This document shows positions 24,653 to 37,489 of a DNA stretch of 64,000 nucleotides, one piece after another. The stretch's first letter is position 1, and every line of letters begins with the position of its first letter. The position numbers and the translations under genes are program-made. This stretch comes from Sympetrum striolatum (lineage: Eukaryota; Arthropoda; Insecta; Odonata; Libellulidae), in the NCBI GenBank assembly GCA_947579665.1, contig OX388349.1:26816459-26880458 (forward strand). Direction: 5' to 3'. The notes under the pieces are model-generated. The model saw nothing but the letters and a program-made list of their open reading frames with translations. It did not search any database and was not told where the DNA came from.

Positions 24653-24973
24653 ACAGGCTGTTTCAAAACGAATATCAAGGTTTCAAGACTTTGTTATATT
24701 TATAACATTAAATTTACAACATAAATAATGCTAATAATAATTAGTTCATCTAATTAGCATTAATAAAGTCAATTAATATAATATTATTTATAAAGGCTTC
24801 GTTCCTTTCCGGCGAATATGATGAATTAGTTCTTATCAGGTTCTCAGCCGTTTAAAATTGTTGATTACCACCAAAAATTGGTGGTATTTATAATTATTAT
24901 TATTAGTTATATTTTTAAGTAGAATAAATGCTAGGAATCCTTGAAACCCCGAAATTCATTTTGAATCATCCAA
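24653..24973. mobile_element. Short non-autonomous inverted-repeat element (MITE)
   Basis: The left end (AGGCTGTTTCAAAACGAAT, then ATCAAGGTTTCAAG) and the reverse complement of the right end (TGGATGATTCAAAATGAAT, then TTCGGGGTTTCAAGG) match over about 35 bp with a few differences. The interior is AT-rich and non-coding, about 320 bp overall. TA dinucleotides flank both ends, which would suit a Tc1/mariner-type duplication, but the exact boundaries are uncertain by a base or two. An inner palindrome ACCACCAAAAATTGGTGGT lies near 24870. Confidence 0.5.
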
Positions 24974-26735
24974 TACACAAAAAGAAGATAGAAGTGAGTG
25001 GCGGAGAGAGAGGTTGAGCAATATAAACAAGGGAATAGGAGAAATATTTTCCCAAGGAAAGGTATTCGCAGGAGGTGAATGGGGGACGAGGTAAGTGGAA
25101 AAGTACAGCCCTAAGCAAAAAGGATTTTCGGAAAATATATTGAATTGATTGATTAATGGAAAACTTCAGGTGATGGTGTATCTTAAGTGGGTTTAGCGGG
25201 TCAAGTCTCTTTTTGGCCAGTGTTAAGAAAACCGTGGAGTGGAGACTGTTATTTTAGTTGAGAAGGGTGTCGAAATGAGAATTTTCCGATTTCTTTAAAA
25301 GGTATCACCATTTTTTCTGCGCGTTTATGAAAATAAGCTCTGCAAAGGAAATCTAATAAACATGTGATTCAATAGGTCTGAATCCTGTTTCTCCGCATAA
25401 TATTAAGCCTGCCTCCTCTAGGGGAAAAGAGCGTGAAGTAATGTGGGATACATTTCTTCGCAAGCACCGTATCCTTTCATGGCCCTTGAATAGAACGAAG
25501 CGGATATTTCCCAGACCTCGGCTTCTCTTTGGAGTTGCAATCCAACGAAATAGCAGAGCGAGGAAACTCAAGTCAGCGGAAACTGATATTCGCGAGTAAG
25601 TTAAGAATGGCAATAAAACATATCAATTTTGTGTGGCGACAAAATTAATGTCGCTTGAAATAGCGTTGGGCGAAATCTTCCACATATGGCTAACTAGTTT
25701 GGGGAGAAAGGTTTTCCTCACCTGAGTAAAAATAGCGTTTCATTCCCTAAACCAATGGATCTCTTCATTCAACGAAAACTGTGGTCATCCACTGCGATTA
25801 TTGATTCCAATGTTATCGGGTTTGCAGATAACGTCGGAGAAATAATTTAAGAAAAGAGTTTATTTAGCATTTTTAGAATTGCTCCAACAGCTGACGTCAT
25901 TTCGAGCATCTGGGCCCAAAATGGGATTGGGATTTGAAGCCGCTTTCACTAATGGAGATTGCACTACCAACTTGGCGATATTTGAGCCCTCCCCTTAACA
26001 ATAACACGTTGCTGGAGTATTATAGTTATCCAAGAAACAAAGTATTTAAAATTTTAAATTTGACTACTTCTTATAGAATTTCAATCATATGAACACCATA
26101 TGATACATTTTTATAATCGATTCGATTAATATATCAGACATTTTTCGAGTCAAATTTAATTATTAGCTTGGTTTAAAAATGTCATCGTTTACTAAGGGGT
26201 CATACCCTAACGTAGAAGTCGAAAAGCTATCAAAGAAACTTGCTTAAGCTCTTCGTTGGTATTCATCTTGTTGTTGTTTGAGTTTGCGTTAATTCATGAG
26301 CGATAGACGCGTCGAACTTGTATGACGAGAAGAAGATTGATGACTGCTTAGAGATCACCATACAAGACCACACTTTGTTTTATAAGAATGACAAATTAAG
26401 TCAAAATCAGCAGATAATAGAAGAGGAGATGATCTAGAGAAAACTTTAAAATTCAAGTTTAACAAATATTTCCTTCGCATGAAATAATATCCAATAATTG
26501 CAATACTTCTCAGCTAGCATTTAAACACTGCTTGATATTGTAAGTTAACTGTCTGTTATACGCGTCTTGTACATAATTATCGTGTTAGTTTAATAATGAT
26601 TTATCTTTTATTATAATAGTTGTACTCGTATTTCAACTGATTATTCATACTATGCATTCATTAATCAACAAATAAACCATTTAATATAGCTTCGTTATGC
26701 TACACTTTTATTTTGATTCACCTATTACTCACAAA
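24974..26735. other. AT-rich DNA, nothing recognised
   Basis: No gene, RNA or element end found. Frames at 25353-25613 (minus) have no recognisable content. Confidence 0.5.
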
Positions 26736-28231
26736 TCTATATATATAAAAATGAATGTGTGTCTGTCTGTCTGTCTGTCTGTACTCGATAGATTCAGAAA
26801 CCATAAATCCAATCGTCGTGAAAATTTGGGAAATTATTAGGTATATCCCCGGGAAGGTTTTTGTAAATTTTTATTTTAATCGGAGTACTCAGTTCGACTC
26901 CAGAAGGAAAAACAGTTTCCATAAGAAATACATGTAAACTTCGATTATATCACTTGCATGCTTCCTTTCTTTGGCAAAATTAAATTAGAATTAACCAACG
27001 TATGGATTTAGAAGTACCACCAAAAGAAGGGAAATTGAATAAAGTTTCTCATTTTGGTCATGAAATATAGTTTACGATCGGAAATTACGAGACTTAGAGA
27101 TAATTAGATGATAATTTTGATGAATTTTGAGGCTATAAACAAACTATTTCTCAGTTACAACGAATGCGATTGTTGAATTTTCTAATAAGAACACATTGAG
27201 AATTTACTCCCGTATTCAAATGATGTTTGTTTATAGCAACGTAAATATTTACGTATATTATCGTGGAGTAAACGGTTTTTGATATTTAATGAAAATTATA
27301 TTTTGATAAATTCAAGAGATTGTATGTACTGGACAACTTGGTGTGTTGATGACGTTACCGACTTTGATTACAAATATCATCTATTTTCAACATTTCAATT
27401 TATTTTATGTCTTTGACGAGACTGAATTTAATTTTTAGGTCTTCTTCAGTTGAATATGTGTTCTCTTTGAGATTTGCGAGATGCGAAGTGTAGAGTAGCA
27501 CATAATTTAGCATATCTTACTCCGAACTGATAAGGTACTGTGATAATATATTTTCTTATATACCGAATGAAAGTAATGTAGATAGTATGTATGATTTCAT
27601 TATAATAGCCTTGCAACGCGAATAGCTGCCTGCCATTCAAATTGCGAATGGATTTTCTACGGGAAAAATAGTAGTACGATACATAAATTGATCCCATTTG
27701 GGTAGAATTTATATTTTTTCAATTATTGTTTAAATATTACTAATTATATTAAAATTTAAAATATTTTAAAAACATAAATTGTATTTCTTATAAGATTTAA
27801 AAAAATTAATTTAAATTACAAAAAAGAACATTAATGCATTTGACGTTCGATTTTTCGCCAGCAAATTCTAATAAATACAAAAATGCAGTCAAAAACTTTT
27901 GCAATTATTAAAACGAGAATAAATTATTAATACGCGAATAAATAAATATATAATTAATTTCCAGCTGAAGAAAATAATTGGAAATACGTTTTATTTAACC
28001 CTACAATTATGCCGCCAACGCGAAGTGCTATTGGTCTATCTACAAATCAAGCAAAAAGGAAAAGAGAAGAACGATCATTAGAAACGAGTGAACATAGGCA
28101 AGCAAGGCAAGAAAGAGATCGAAATCACACTGCTCTTGCTCGATCATTAGAAACGAGTGAACAGAGGCAAGCAAGGTAAGAAAGAGATCACACTTCTCTA
28201 AACACAACAACGTGTGAACGGGTACAGCTAG
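26736..28231 (+). mobile_element. Helitron (rolling-circle transposon), internally deleted
   Basis: The element begins TCTATATATATAAAAATGAA, then TGTGTGTCTGTCTGTCTG, the usual start of many arthropod Helitrons. It ends GGGTACAGCTAG at 28231. The flanking bases are A at 26735 and T at 28232, as expected for insertion between A and T without duplication. A small hairpin (ACAC-AACAAC-GTGT, about 28203-28216) lies shortly before the CTAG end, in the position of the family's terminator hairpin. The length is about 1.5 kb, far below an autonomous Helitron, and only the head of a Helitron-type ORF survives (28009-28179). The rest of the interior is AT-rich and non-coding. Confidence 0.85.
28009..28179 (+). 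pseudogene. Head of Helitron-type ORF with ET..QRQAR repeats
   Basis: ATG at 28009 opens 56 codons: PPTRSAIGLSTNQAKRKREE, then two copies of a 69-bp direct repeat encoding RSLETSEHRQARQERDR and RSLETSEQRQAR. Arg/Glu-rich tandem units of this kind are common in the N-terminal leader of Helitron Rep-helicase proteins. In the second unit the Gln codon CAA has become TAA (28177-28179), closing the frame. No HUH nuclease or helicase sequence follows, because the 3' end of the element is only 50 bp further on. An internal deletion has evidently removed the remainder. Confidence 0.6.
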
Positions 28232-29189
28232 TTAATGATAAAAATTAGTAAGTAAATGGTGATGTTTGAACCTCGATTAATTTTTTTTATTCATACTATC
28301 CTGGATCAACGACTTACGGTTTATTTTCTTCTAATATTATCTCTTAGTTAACTAAAACCCTTTTGCAGTCTTAAAATCATTAAATGCATGATGGATTCTT
28401 CCCTGAATTAAGAATTCAAACACTTTTTGCTTTCTCATTCTTTTATTGTCAATGAATTTCATAAATTGGTCCACCTTTTGTTAACTATTTTTTTGGATCT
28501 CTCATATTAAATGAAAAGTTGATTTTTATTAGTTGAAATTGGAAAAATAAATTAAAGTTTTGAGAGTATCTCAATCAAGTAAGTTTATTGTTTTGGTTTT
28601 CATTTTTCTTGGAGTGTAAAAGTGTGGGAATATGGTTGTTATAGCAAATCGTACGTTAATAGAGGTGTAGGATATGTAATATGTAGTACACATTATCGTT
28701 TACATTTTTCTGTTTCTTTGAATTTTGATACTGCTCTCGTTCAATTCTAATAGTTCCTTTTCAACGTGTGATTTTACGGTTAAGGAGAACTTCCTTGTTT
28801 CGCGTTTCATCGAAGGAAGCACATTTCTCAACTCAAGAATTGGTCCATTGACCACTTCTCAGCGTTTTACATAAGATTTTTTAAAGTTATATATTATTCA
28901 ATTTTTTTAAACTCTTTGATTTTGTGTTATACTATCCCAAAATCAATAAGAAAAAATTAAGATTTTGCTAAATGATGCTATAAATGTTGTGTATTACAAC
29001 TGGTCATCGCCTTCCACTTTCATTTAAATCGTCACAATTGCAGTAAACTGGTTCAAATTCCCACCGGAGTGCCAATGAAAATTGAGCTGTTAACGTTTTA
29101 TTCAAAGGAGGGGGACATGGATAAACCTCATAAGATTATGTTTAATTACTTCACCAAGACTATGAATGTCTGAAAAGATATCGATCACC
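28232..29189. other. AT-rich DNA, nothing recognised
   Basis: No frame, repeat or structured element is visible between the Helitron and the hAT-type MITE. Confidence 0.5.
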
Positions 29190-29197
29190 TTCTAGAT

Positions 29198-29507
29198 CAG
29201 AGGTTTCTAACCTTTTTAATAATCAGCACCCCCTTCAATCTGAAAATAAGCTCTCACACTTCCCTTAAAGAATGTGTTATCTATTGTTTTACTTAGAAAA
29301 ATGCACTTATTACTAGATAATTTATTTATTGAATAAACAAATTAATAAATTCACAAATACTATATTACTGCATATAAAACAATTTCTTCATGCTTAATGG
29401 GTAGGCTACTCTCAATTTTCATAAAAATTTTAGAAACATCTCTTTCATCTATATAATTGCTCTCTTGCACCCAAAGGGGTTTCCTCACCCTGGGATAGGA
29501 ACCATTG
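29198..29507. mobile_element. hAT-type non-autonomous element
   Basis: The left end CAGAGGTTTCTAACC and the reverse complement of the right end CAATGGTTCCTATCC form an imperfect inverted repeat. Flanking octamers TTCTAGAT (29190-29197) and CTCTAGAT (29508-29515) differ at one base, fitting the 8-bp target duplication of hAT elements. The 310-bp interior is non-coding. The imperfect ends and duplication suggest an older insertion than the copy at 45083. Confidence 0.7.
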
Positions 29508-29515
29508 CTCTAGAT

Positions 29516-32500
29516 TCAAGAATAGGTGTATTAGCGTAGCCGTATAAGTATTAACTCTCCATCTCTTTTGGGGATTTTCTACACCCCAGGGAAATCTTCT
29601 CCCATCTTTCGGCGCTCTTCGGACAAGGAATGGGACCCGCGAAACCACCTTCCTTGGGCAGGGGCCAAATGCATTAGAATCGAGAGGATTCGGATGCAAA
29701 GGAAAATAAATTACCCAATTTTATTGTCGAGAATTCAGTGCATGTGGGTGTCGTTGCACGAGGAACTAGATCCATTTCCTCGGAAAATATACTTTTGAAA
29801 CGAGGAGTTTTTGATCCGGGAAATGTAAATGCAAAGTCTCAGGAGATTCCATCTTGCTCCATGTCAATTTCAATCCCAGCGTAAGAATCTCTCACACAAT
29901 GAATCCTCGAGGAGAAAGCCATGTAAATTGCGCGGAATCCAGAATCTTTTTGGGAGTTTTCTTCTATCCTAGATTTGAAATTGTTTCCTTTGAAAGGTAG
30001 ATTTTAGATTTAAATACATACCCCACGAGCCACGAGTGGCGTAAGGTACGGGGTAAAAGTAATAGGTGCAAGATACAAAATATATATTTTTATAGGTATA
30101 TTTAATTCTCACTTATACTTAGACGAGAAAATAATCCAAAGCAAATATAACAAATCAATTTAAGTAGAATTTTATGCTTTAGGTATAGTTCGGTGGTTAA
30201 AAGTATTACGAAATCAAACGTGCTAAATCACTTGGCTATTCGGGAGCCCTTGTCGGATATATTCGTAGAAGCTGGATTTTTTTCTCGATTTGACCGCTGT
30301 TAATTCTCCTGCAATGTAAATAAATGCAATATCCTCGAATAATGAATTGTTGAATTGTTGGAATTTGGTAATTCTTTTCCTTCATATGCCTTGTTTACTT
30401 TACAAAATATAGAGTGGAATGAAAGGACGATGAAGAAAGGATAAATCAAATTTGTTTCCAAAAAATACTCTATGATGCAAGGTTTCAGAATGCTCTGATA
30501 TATAGGACAATCCAAATATTCTTTCAATATTTACATAAAGAATTGAATGTAGTCATAAGAAGAATCAACATAATCGATGAATTGTTATCCGCATTAATAA
30601 TCTGCAAATAATGGTCCTCCAATGTAATCGGCTCATGGTCTTCTGATTCTTCTAACCGGTAGACAGTACTTAATTTTTGTGAAAATTGTTGTATTAAGTA
30701 TGATGTTCCACTAAATTCCATTTAAAATTACCAAATATTATCTTCATTCCCGAATGCTTGCCGTTTAACTATTAGAAGGTACTGCATATCTTTTGTCGGT
30801 TATTTCTGCATATAGAGCATGTAAACTTGAAAATCGGAAGCGTAGTCTTGGAACGCAATCACCAGATTTTTCTCGCATTTCGCTTTCATCCCTTTTCATC
30901 GAGGACGGCAATGAATTTCCTCTTCGGCCGAATCGCGCTTTTTTTGAAAAACGCTCGAATACATGCTAATTTTCCATATTAAACTGGGGTCGGCTATAGA
31001 AGGGGAAGAGAGAGAGACAGTTTAGCGAAGATACAGAAACAGCTGTGGGCATGAGGGTTGGTTGGGGATGGCGGAAAGGATTTAAGGCGTGAAAAAGTAA
31101 TTGGGAGAGGGTTTTGAAAAGGGGTGGAGGGATTCAGGGAGGGAGAAGGAGGGAGCACAAACATGCCGAAATGCAAACAGCCGTTCTCACCCGCGGTTGG
31201 GATTCTCCAGCTTCGTTGAACACGGTTTCATCTAAATGGCGGCCATTTGCATGAGGGGAAGAATTCGTTTTGTTTGCTTTCGTGGGTAAAATAGCAGAGT
31301 TTTAATCGTGACGGAATCATTTGATCATTTTTAGGATAGCCTCCTGTTGGAAGTTCTTGATACGACCTTTAGTATATATTTACTTATATATTTATCCTTT
31401 TATTTATTTATATGTATTTATATCCATGCATATCTATAGTCACCCTTGAATTTGTATTCTAATTGCCCTGATTCTCCACGCATATGTCTGTAAGATTGAA
31501 ATTCCACGCTCATCGAGTGTCAGACCGACTCCCATTTCTACTTAAGGCGCCGGTAAAAACTCAGAGGAAAACAATTCGTGACTGAAACTACTCGCAAACA
31601 GATATAGCGTCGCATTCATCAGGCTTGTTTCTATTGAATTTTTTGCCATTGTCTCCCCCAATGAGGTCACGTCATATCTGTTGTGGCGCCACAGCACGCG
31701 CACTTGAGCAACTACTGGAACTTAGTACCGGGGACTGTAATGGCTTTCTCAGATTCTCTATTATTTACCCCGACTTCCCCATTCCGAGCACGATTTCGAT
31801 ATAAGGGGTTTGGGATGGAGACATGCGAAGCAGAGCCAAACATTTCGTGAGGATTGGAGGTGTCTTCTTCAAGCGATATTTTTCCAGGGAGAGGTTTCAC
31901 GAATGGAAGTCGTATTTTTTTCATTCTCATAGGAGATTTAATGCAAATAACCTTTCTCGTTGTTCTCTGCATTCTCTAAATTCAATGTACCATTTTAAGA
32001 GTCAAATCCTACCATTGAGGAGAGAGAAATATTTTCGGGTATCATTATAAAAACCGCAGATATCTTTGTCATTCATTAACACGATGTCAAGAGAATAGAA
32101 ACAGTGTAACTATTTAAACATGTACATATAAATCAATAACACCATAACAGCCAGTATCATTACGCCTGTCTCAATGCAGTACAACTTATACAGGTTTTTA
32201 TCTTTTCCATTGATTTAGCGTACTGAAATATTTACATAGACTTCTTTATATATATATATATATTGGATGTCCCAAAAAGAACTAAATATCGTAAGCACAG
32301 GGATAGAGCTCCTTCATTGCAAACCGAATCACCCAAATTGCTTCTTCCGCTTCCGCAAAGTTCGCTTCCTATTTGTTTTCGAGTTACGAATTTTTTTCTT
32401 ATAAAAAATCGTGATTTTTAGGCCGTATTTGTCTTTGAAATGCAAATAATCAAGACAAAGAGCTTATTGTTTCACTAGAATACATAAGTTGTTGCTACAA

Positions 32501-35426
32501 CCAACGCAAAACATTTGTTGCCACAGCTGATTTCATTCAATCTGAGTAAAACTTCAAACTTCAGAAATTGTGACGTCATAAATTCGATAAAAATATTTGA
32601 GACCAATTGAAACAAAATGTCGCAAAAACATTTTTCGGTGAATGCATTAATTTATTATTTTAGTTAACTATTTACCACAAAATTTTATTGAGCTTCCTTT
32701 ATATCAAAATACTTAAATTGTGATTTAAATAAGTGTAAGTCGAATATTCTCAGTTTTAACGGACCAGTCAAAACCTCATTGTAACTCAAATTGGTGGTAT
32801 TACAAAACGTTTTGCTTATTGGCAAATTTATTGATCGTCACTCTCTGGTTCGGCAGTAGGAAAAAATACTCTTTCCCCCTCGTTACTAGGCGAAGTAAAC
32901 AGCAATACCCCTTGCTAGTACTACAAAGCAGGGACCATTGTTGGGTAGTTTCTGGTGAAAGCCAAAATAGTGGCTTAGTATTCAGAATAAATTCGGAGAT
33001 TTTCAAATAAATTGTAAGCAAATAAATCGTTGTTTAAGAAAGTTAATGAAAAAGCGAGACAATCGCTGCGCTGTGCAAGTTTCGTCCACTATCAATATCT
33101 CTTTCCTAGACGTCATGACCCTATTGAAATGTGAATCAGCCGTTGCTTAAAAATATAAAATTTATTAAAAAATCTACGTTAAACCATAGGCTGAGAATCT
33201 GTTTACATTGAGTGATCATTAAATTTTCATTTCATTGGTTATTCACTGATGAGGTTCCAGTGCACGGAAAAAATTATTACACTACTCGACTTAGTGCTAA
33301 TAAAATCCAAATAATATATTCCTGCTGAAGTTAATAATTGCGTTTAATTTAAGGTATATGGAAAAAATATCATCAGTCTCTTGGGAGGATTTTAGTAGAA
33401 GAACGTTGAACAGTTTACGTTACACTATTACATTATCTTACCTCTGAGAATTTGTGTCTAAAAACAAGAGACGGTGGGCTCGTGATCGATGTCTCTAAAA
33501 GATTCGATTATTCTAGTCATTTGAGTTTGCTAGAAAAAAGTACCTCGGCATAATTACAATCCGTCACCAAGGCCTTTTAACAACCGTTTGGTTCATTATT
33601 ATAAATAATTTAGGGCGTTTTTTCCTCACCTTTCTTTGAGCTGTTGAAACATAACTCAAAAAGTAGGCTAAAACCACCGCTCATTATCTTGAAAAATCAT
33701 CCTTAATTTAATTATTTGTCAATGCTATCAGTATGAACCCATCTTAATTAGAAGACGCCATTCATCATTTAAGTAGAGACTGTCAATTAATTCTAAATTA
33801 CCAAGCCGGACCCCGTGGAATGATCGTCTGAGGCAGAGGAAAAATTTGGTTCGGATATAAGCAAGTTTTTCTCTACAGCCTCAGAAACTGTAATAGCTGA
33901 AATGTTTTATTTCTACGGATTGTTTTTGCTTCCACATACTTTTTTATTTTATATTTTGAAAAAATGCAGCATGGGTCTAGAAAGTCTGAAAAAACCAACA
34001 CCGATATAAGATGGGAATTTTTAAAATTCGAATTTTTAAAAATTGAATCAGGATTAACTTCACCATTTAACATCTAAATTTGCACTGCGATGAATTACAA
34101 CAATTAATGGAGTTTGGAGTTCATGCCAGCTGACAATTACACATATTTTCTATGGCAGCCTGGTCTTGTACATTTTTCCCTAACAAAACTCTTCCACAGG
34201 TCAAGTTTATCTTACCATTTACAAAATAACCAAGATTATTTTGAATAATATACATAATCAGGTAAAAAACATTTCTGATTGTAGTTTCTATCAACCTCCA
34301 ACATGGCTTCGCTAGTTTTCACTGACCTACCCTCTCAAGTGTTCCACCGAGCTCAAGAGGAAGAGATGCCCACATGGGCCTACACTCGCTAATTAAGGTA
34401 TAATTAACTTACTAAAAAAGTAGGTGGAAGAGCCTCCATGGACTTCAAATAACACTAATGAATTAATATGCTGCATTTGAAACGTCATATATACCCTTTA
34501 AAAGATTGAAGGGAAAGACCCATTTTATTGAGGCAGAATATTCTGTATTTAATATTTAATTTGCGATCAATCATTATATTTGCAGCAATTTTGTTTCACG
34601 TTTATTAACGAATTGACGCGTTACAGATTCGCAATTGAGTTATGCCTCTGAAACTGAAAGTATGTGGCGTCGGAATAAAAGTGTAATTTCTCTTAAGGTC
34701 CATTAGTTTAACCAATCGATACTCCAATGTGTTCATTTTTTTCATTTCATCCGAAGCTCTTTCTTCCTGTCTCTTCGGCGTCATTTGTTTCTAATTCTAT
34801 TTCTTTCTCTTTAAATGGAAAATGTCTGCGGAAGACGTTTTCAATTTATAACCCCCTCTCGATGTCGTCCTTGAGGACGCTCTTCTAAACGGAAGGAAAT
34901 ATAAGCGTTTCCTCGCTTTTTGGAAGAATGAGACTATTTTAGGAGAAAGCGGTCCAATGAAAGGAAATTGTTGTATTTGTACGAAATATTTTCGACATTT
35001 TCCCCTTTATTCCTTTGCGTCTTTAAAAGCCATTTTACTCCTATAATTGTGTCTAGACGTCTGGATTCGTTTGAAAAAAGCTGAGTTGCAAATAATTCGC
35101 CTTATCTTTGATGTAACACATAAAAAAAACATTCCTAGAAGAGCGTTTGTTAAGTTAATCGGAAGAAAGATAAAAAGAGCTCTTCCTTAAGCCTCTGCTT
35201 ACTTCCCGGGCTTAATTAATAATGTTGAATAATGTTTAAGATTATTACTAAAGCGTTTTTAATATTATAGACCATCTAGGAATTCCTTTAATCAGGAATT
35301 CAAATAAACGTTCCCTTAAAATAAAACATAAAGAGGGATTGAGTATATCATGAATAGTTTAAACAATCTTTTACTTCAAACTAGCACTACCATCCATAAT
35401 ATTTTTTTCCTTTGAGATTCAAAAGA
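29516..35426. other. AT-rich DNA, no gene recognised
   Basis: Several mildly GC-rich patches (29570-29700, 30840-31260, 31640-31980, 34740-34930) contain no recognisable coding. A single terminus-like string GGATGTCCCAAAAAGAACTA at 32265 has no partner within 1 kb. A (TA)n run precedes it. Confidence 0.45.
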
Positions 35427-35472
35427 ACTTAGTATTAGGTCAGACAAGCATGGGTCTGACGTAATACTAAGT
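35427..35472. repeat. 19-bp near-perfect hairpin
   Basis: ACTTAGTATTAGGTCAGAC is followed by an 8-base loop and then its reverse complement with one mismatch (GTCTGACGTAATACTAAGT). A second palindrome GTACGTATACGTAC overlaps its right edge (35471-35484). No coding or element context explains it. Confidence 0.6.
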
Positions 35473-36331
35473 ACGTATACGTACTACTTATTTTTGTAAT
35501 TTTCTATCGTTCAATGCTTTTGATTAGTCGGAATGAGGTACTTACTCATTTAATCGGACAGTAAATGTTAGACTTACATTCGTAAGCCATACAAAAGATT
35601 GATGGTTGAGCAGAAAATTACATCCACGTGCCTACATTTTACTGATAAAATAGGTTTTTTAGAAGTAATTTTAGGTTTCATACACGCTGTGTCTCCTTTT
35701 ACATTCATGAGAAGAGAGGTTTGTTAATCGGTCGTCAATAGATTGGTTATATTTTATGTTTATAAACCAAAATGTTCATATAAAGTATAAAAGACTATTG
35801 GTTTGTAAGAAATAACCTTTTTTCTATCTCTATTTTGGAACGTGCTATGCTCAATTTTGTTCATTTCGATTCTAGTACTTATTAAATACTTTTTCACTAA
35901 ATAACCTCACCGTAAAATTTTATTTGCGCTATTAATGCATTATAGTTTTAAATATGCAAGTGTTTGGGTTTCAATTAAAATTCTACATTAAAAGTATTAA
36001 TTTTTTTATGATAACTTTAACATTTACATTACAGTGAGATTTTCTCATATCTCATTTCTCATATTGTCTATCATAATTCTCACTTGATGTGATTTATTAA
36101 ATGGTTGGAAAAATTTGGGGAAAAATCTATTAAGTATAAATTTTCAAGTAAAAGTTTGGAATATAAACAGAATGATTGCCAAGGAAGCTTTTAATTTGGA
36201 TTGCATTAAAACTAATTTCTTCAGTGATTTGAAGGGATTAAAAAATCGATCACGAGGAAACTAATAACACTGGCATATAAAAATAAACTTTTTTCAGTCC
36301 AGAAAATGAATTTTAAGAGACATGTTGCATT

Positions 36332-37480
36332 CTAGTTTATGGTACTTTTTAGAAGGTAATTAACAAGCTCCGCATAGTTGTAAACTTCGAGGTTTCCAAG
36401 AAATCTGCGAACGAAAGCTTCATAGGCCTTCCATGCCTCCTTTTCAGGGCCTTTGACTGTTTGGTCAAATTCTTTATCCTTAAATAGTTCTCGAATTTGT
36501 GGACCAACAAATATCCCTTCTTTAATTTTAGCCTCACTCAGCGACGGAAAGTTCCTTCTCAGGTATTGAAAACCTTCAACGTATATATCCATGCCCTTAA
36601 CAACGTTTTTCATCAATCCAAGCTTAATATGTACTGGAGGCAAAATGATTTTGTAGGAGCTTACAAGAGGTATATGCCTAAAGACCTCGCTTGACTGTCC
36701 CATTCGCATACAAATAACATTGTTTGGTGTACCCCTGTTGTATACGCAACAGTATAGTGATTAGCTTCAAATCGCCACATATTTTCCATTGATGTTCTTT
36801 ATACTTGATTGCCTCCAAAAGAAACGACTTACAATTATACGTTTCTTTCATGTTAATGTGTGGCTCAAGGGGATAGAAGGAAATGTATTACCATTAGACA
36901 GCAAAACAGCTTACAAGATATGCTTAGAGGAATCTATGAACAGTCTCCAGTCTTTTTTGCTGTAGTTTACGTTAAAAATTTTCACTAGGATAATGACATC
37001 GCTACAAAAGACAACATTGTTTTTCTTCTTGAAAAACTAGGTGATTTCACTTAGCTTATTCCTATATATTTAAGTCTCAATCTTGCCCAAATAAAGACGA
37101 TTTATTATTATTATATGGAAACTTTGACAGGGCTTAAAAGTTTCCACTCTCTAAGTCTTGACGCAAGAGCTCTACTTTTTGGTTAGACAAACCCAAATCT
37201 CAAATGAGATCGCTTAATCCTTATTGAGTGATCCTGTGAGACTCATTCAGTGATTCGGGCTGAGGCACGAGCTGATCTTTTCATCTTCTCCTTCCGAATT
37301 TTCTTCATTTTCATATTCATCCACTATTTTGTATCTTTCTGGAGGCACAGGAATATAAAGAGCAGAAGTAACAATCATTCACATAATTTGGGAAATCATG
37401 GGGTGGCAAAATACATAGATATTTTAAATTCTTTGAAGAAATGTTTTTCGACTAGCCAACCTTGTGACTATTCGTGTTCT
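36332..37480 (-). pseudogene. Transposase-like arthropod repeat family, decayed
   Basis: The minus strand encodes blocks I associate with a large, mostly unannotated arthropod protein family that behaves like an element-borne transposase. From the N-terminal side: PVPPERYKIVDEYENEENSE and an acidic stretch (about 37340-37270), then ASRLREWKLLSPVKVS ending near 37110. After an insertion come VVFCSDV, DWRLFIDSSK, AVLLSNGN and PSIPLSH (37020-36860), a WKICGDLK-like trace, and then one open frame 36709-36332. That frame includes YKIILPPVHIKLGLMKNVVK, FPSLSEAKIKEGIFVGPQI and RRFLGNLEVYNYAELVNYLL. At least three frameshifts and several stops separate the blocks, and the C-terminal third is missing. 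Asp residues in FIDSS and CGDL may be the nuclease acidic residues; this is inference. An ATT-tailed retroposon interrupts the gene at 37067-37113. Confidence 0.75.
37067..37113 (+). repeat. ATT-tailed retroposon 3' end (copy C) inside a pseudogene
   Basis: TTAAGTCTCAATCTTGCCCA, then AATAAAGACGA and (TTATTA)n, matches copies A, B and D. It sits between the VKVS block and the following block of the transposase-like pseudogene, so it inserted after, or during, the decay of that gene. Confidence 0.7.
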
Positions 37481-37489
37481 TAAAGATGA

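Noticed and set aside
26755..26937. Plus-strand 60-codon frame starting in the CTGT repeat
   Set aside because: It is the translated 5' terminus of the Helitron, not a gene.
32265..32290. Transposon-end-like GGATGTCCCAAAAAGAACTA
   Set aside because: No inverted partner within about 1 kb and no flanking duplication.
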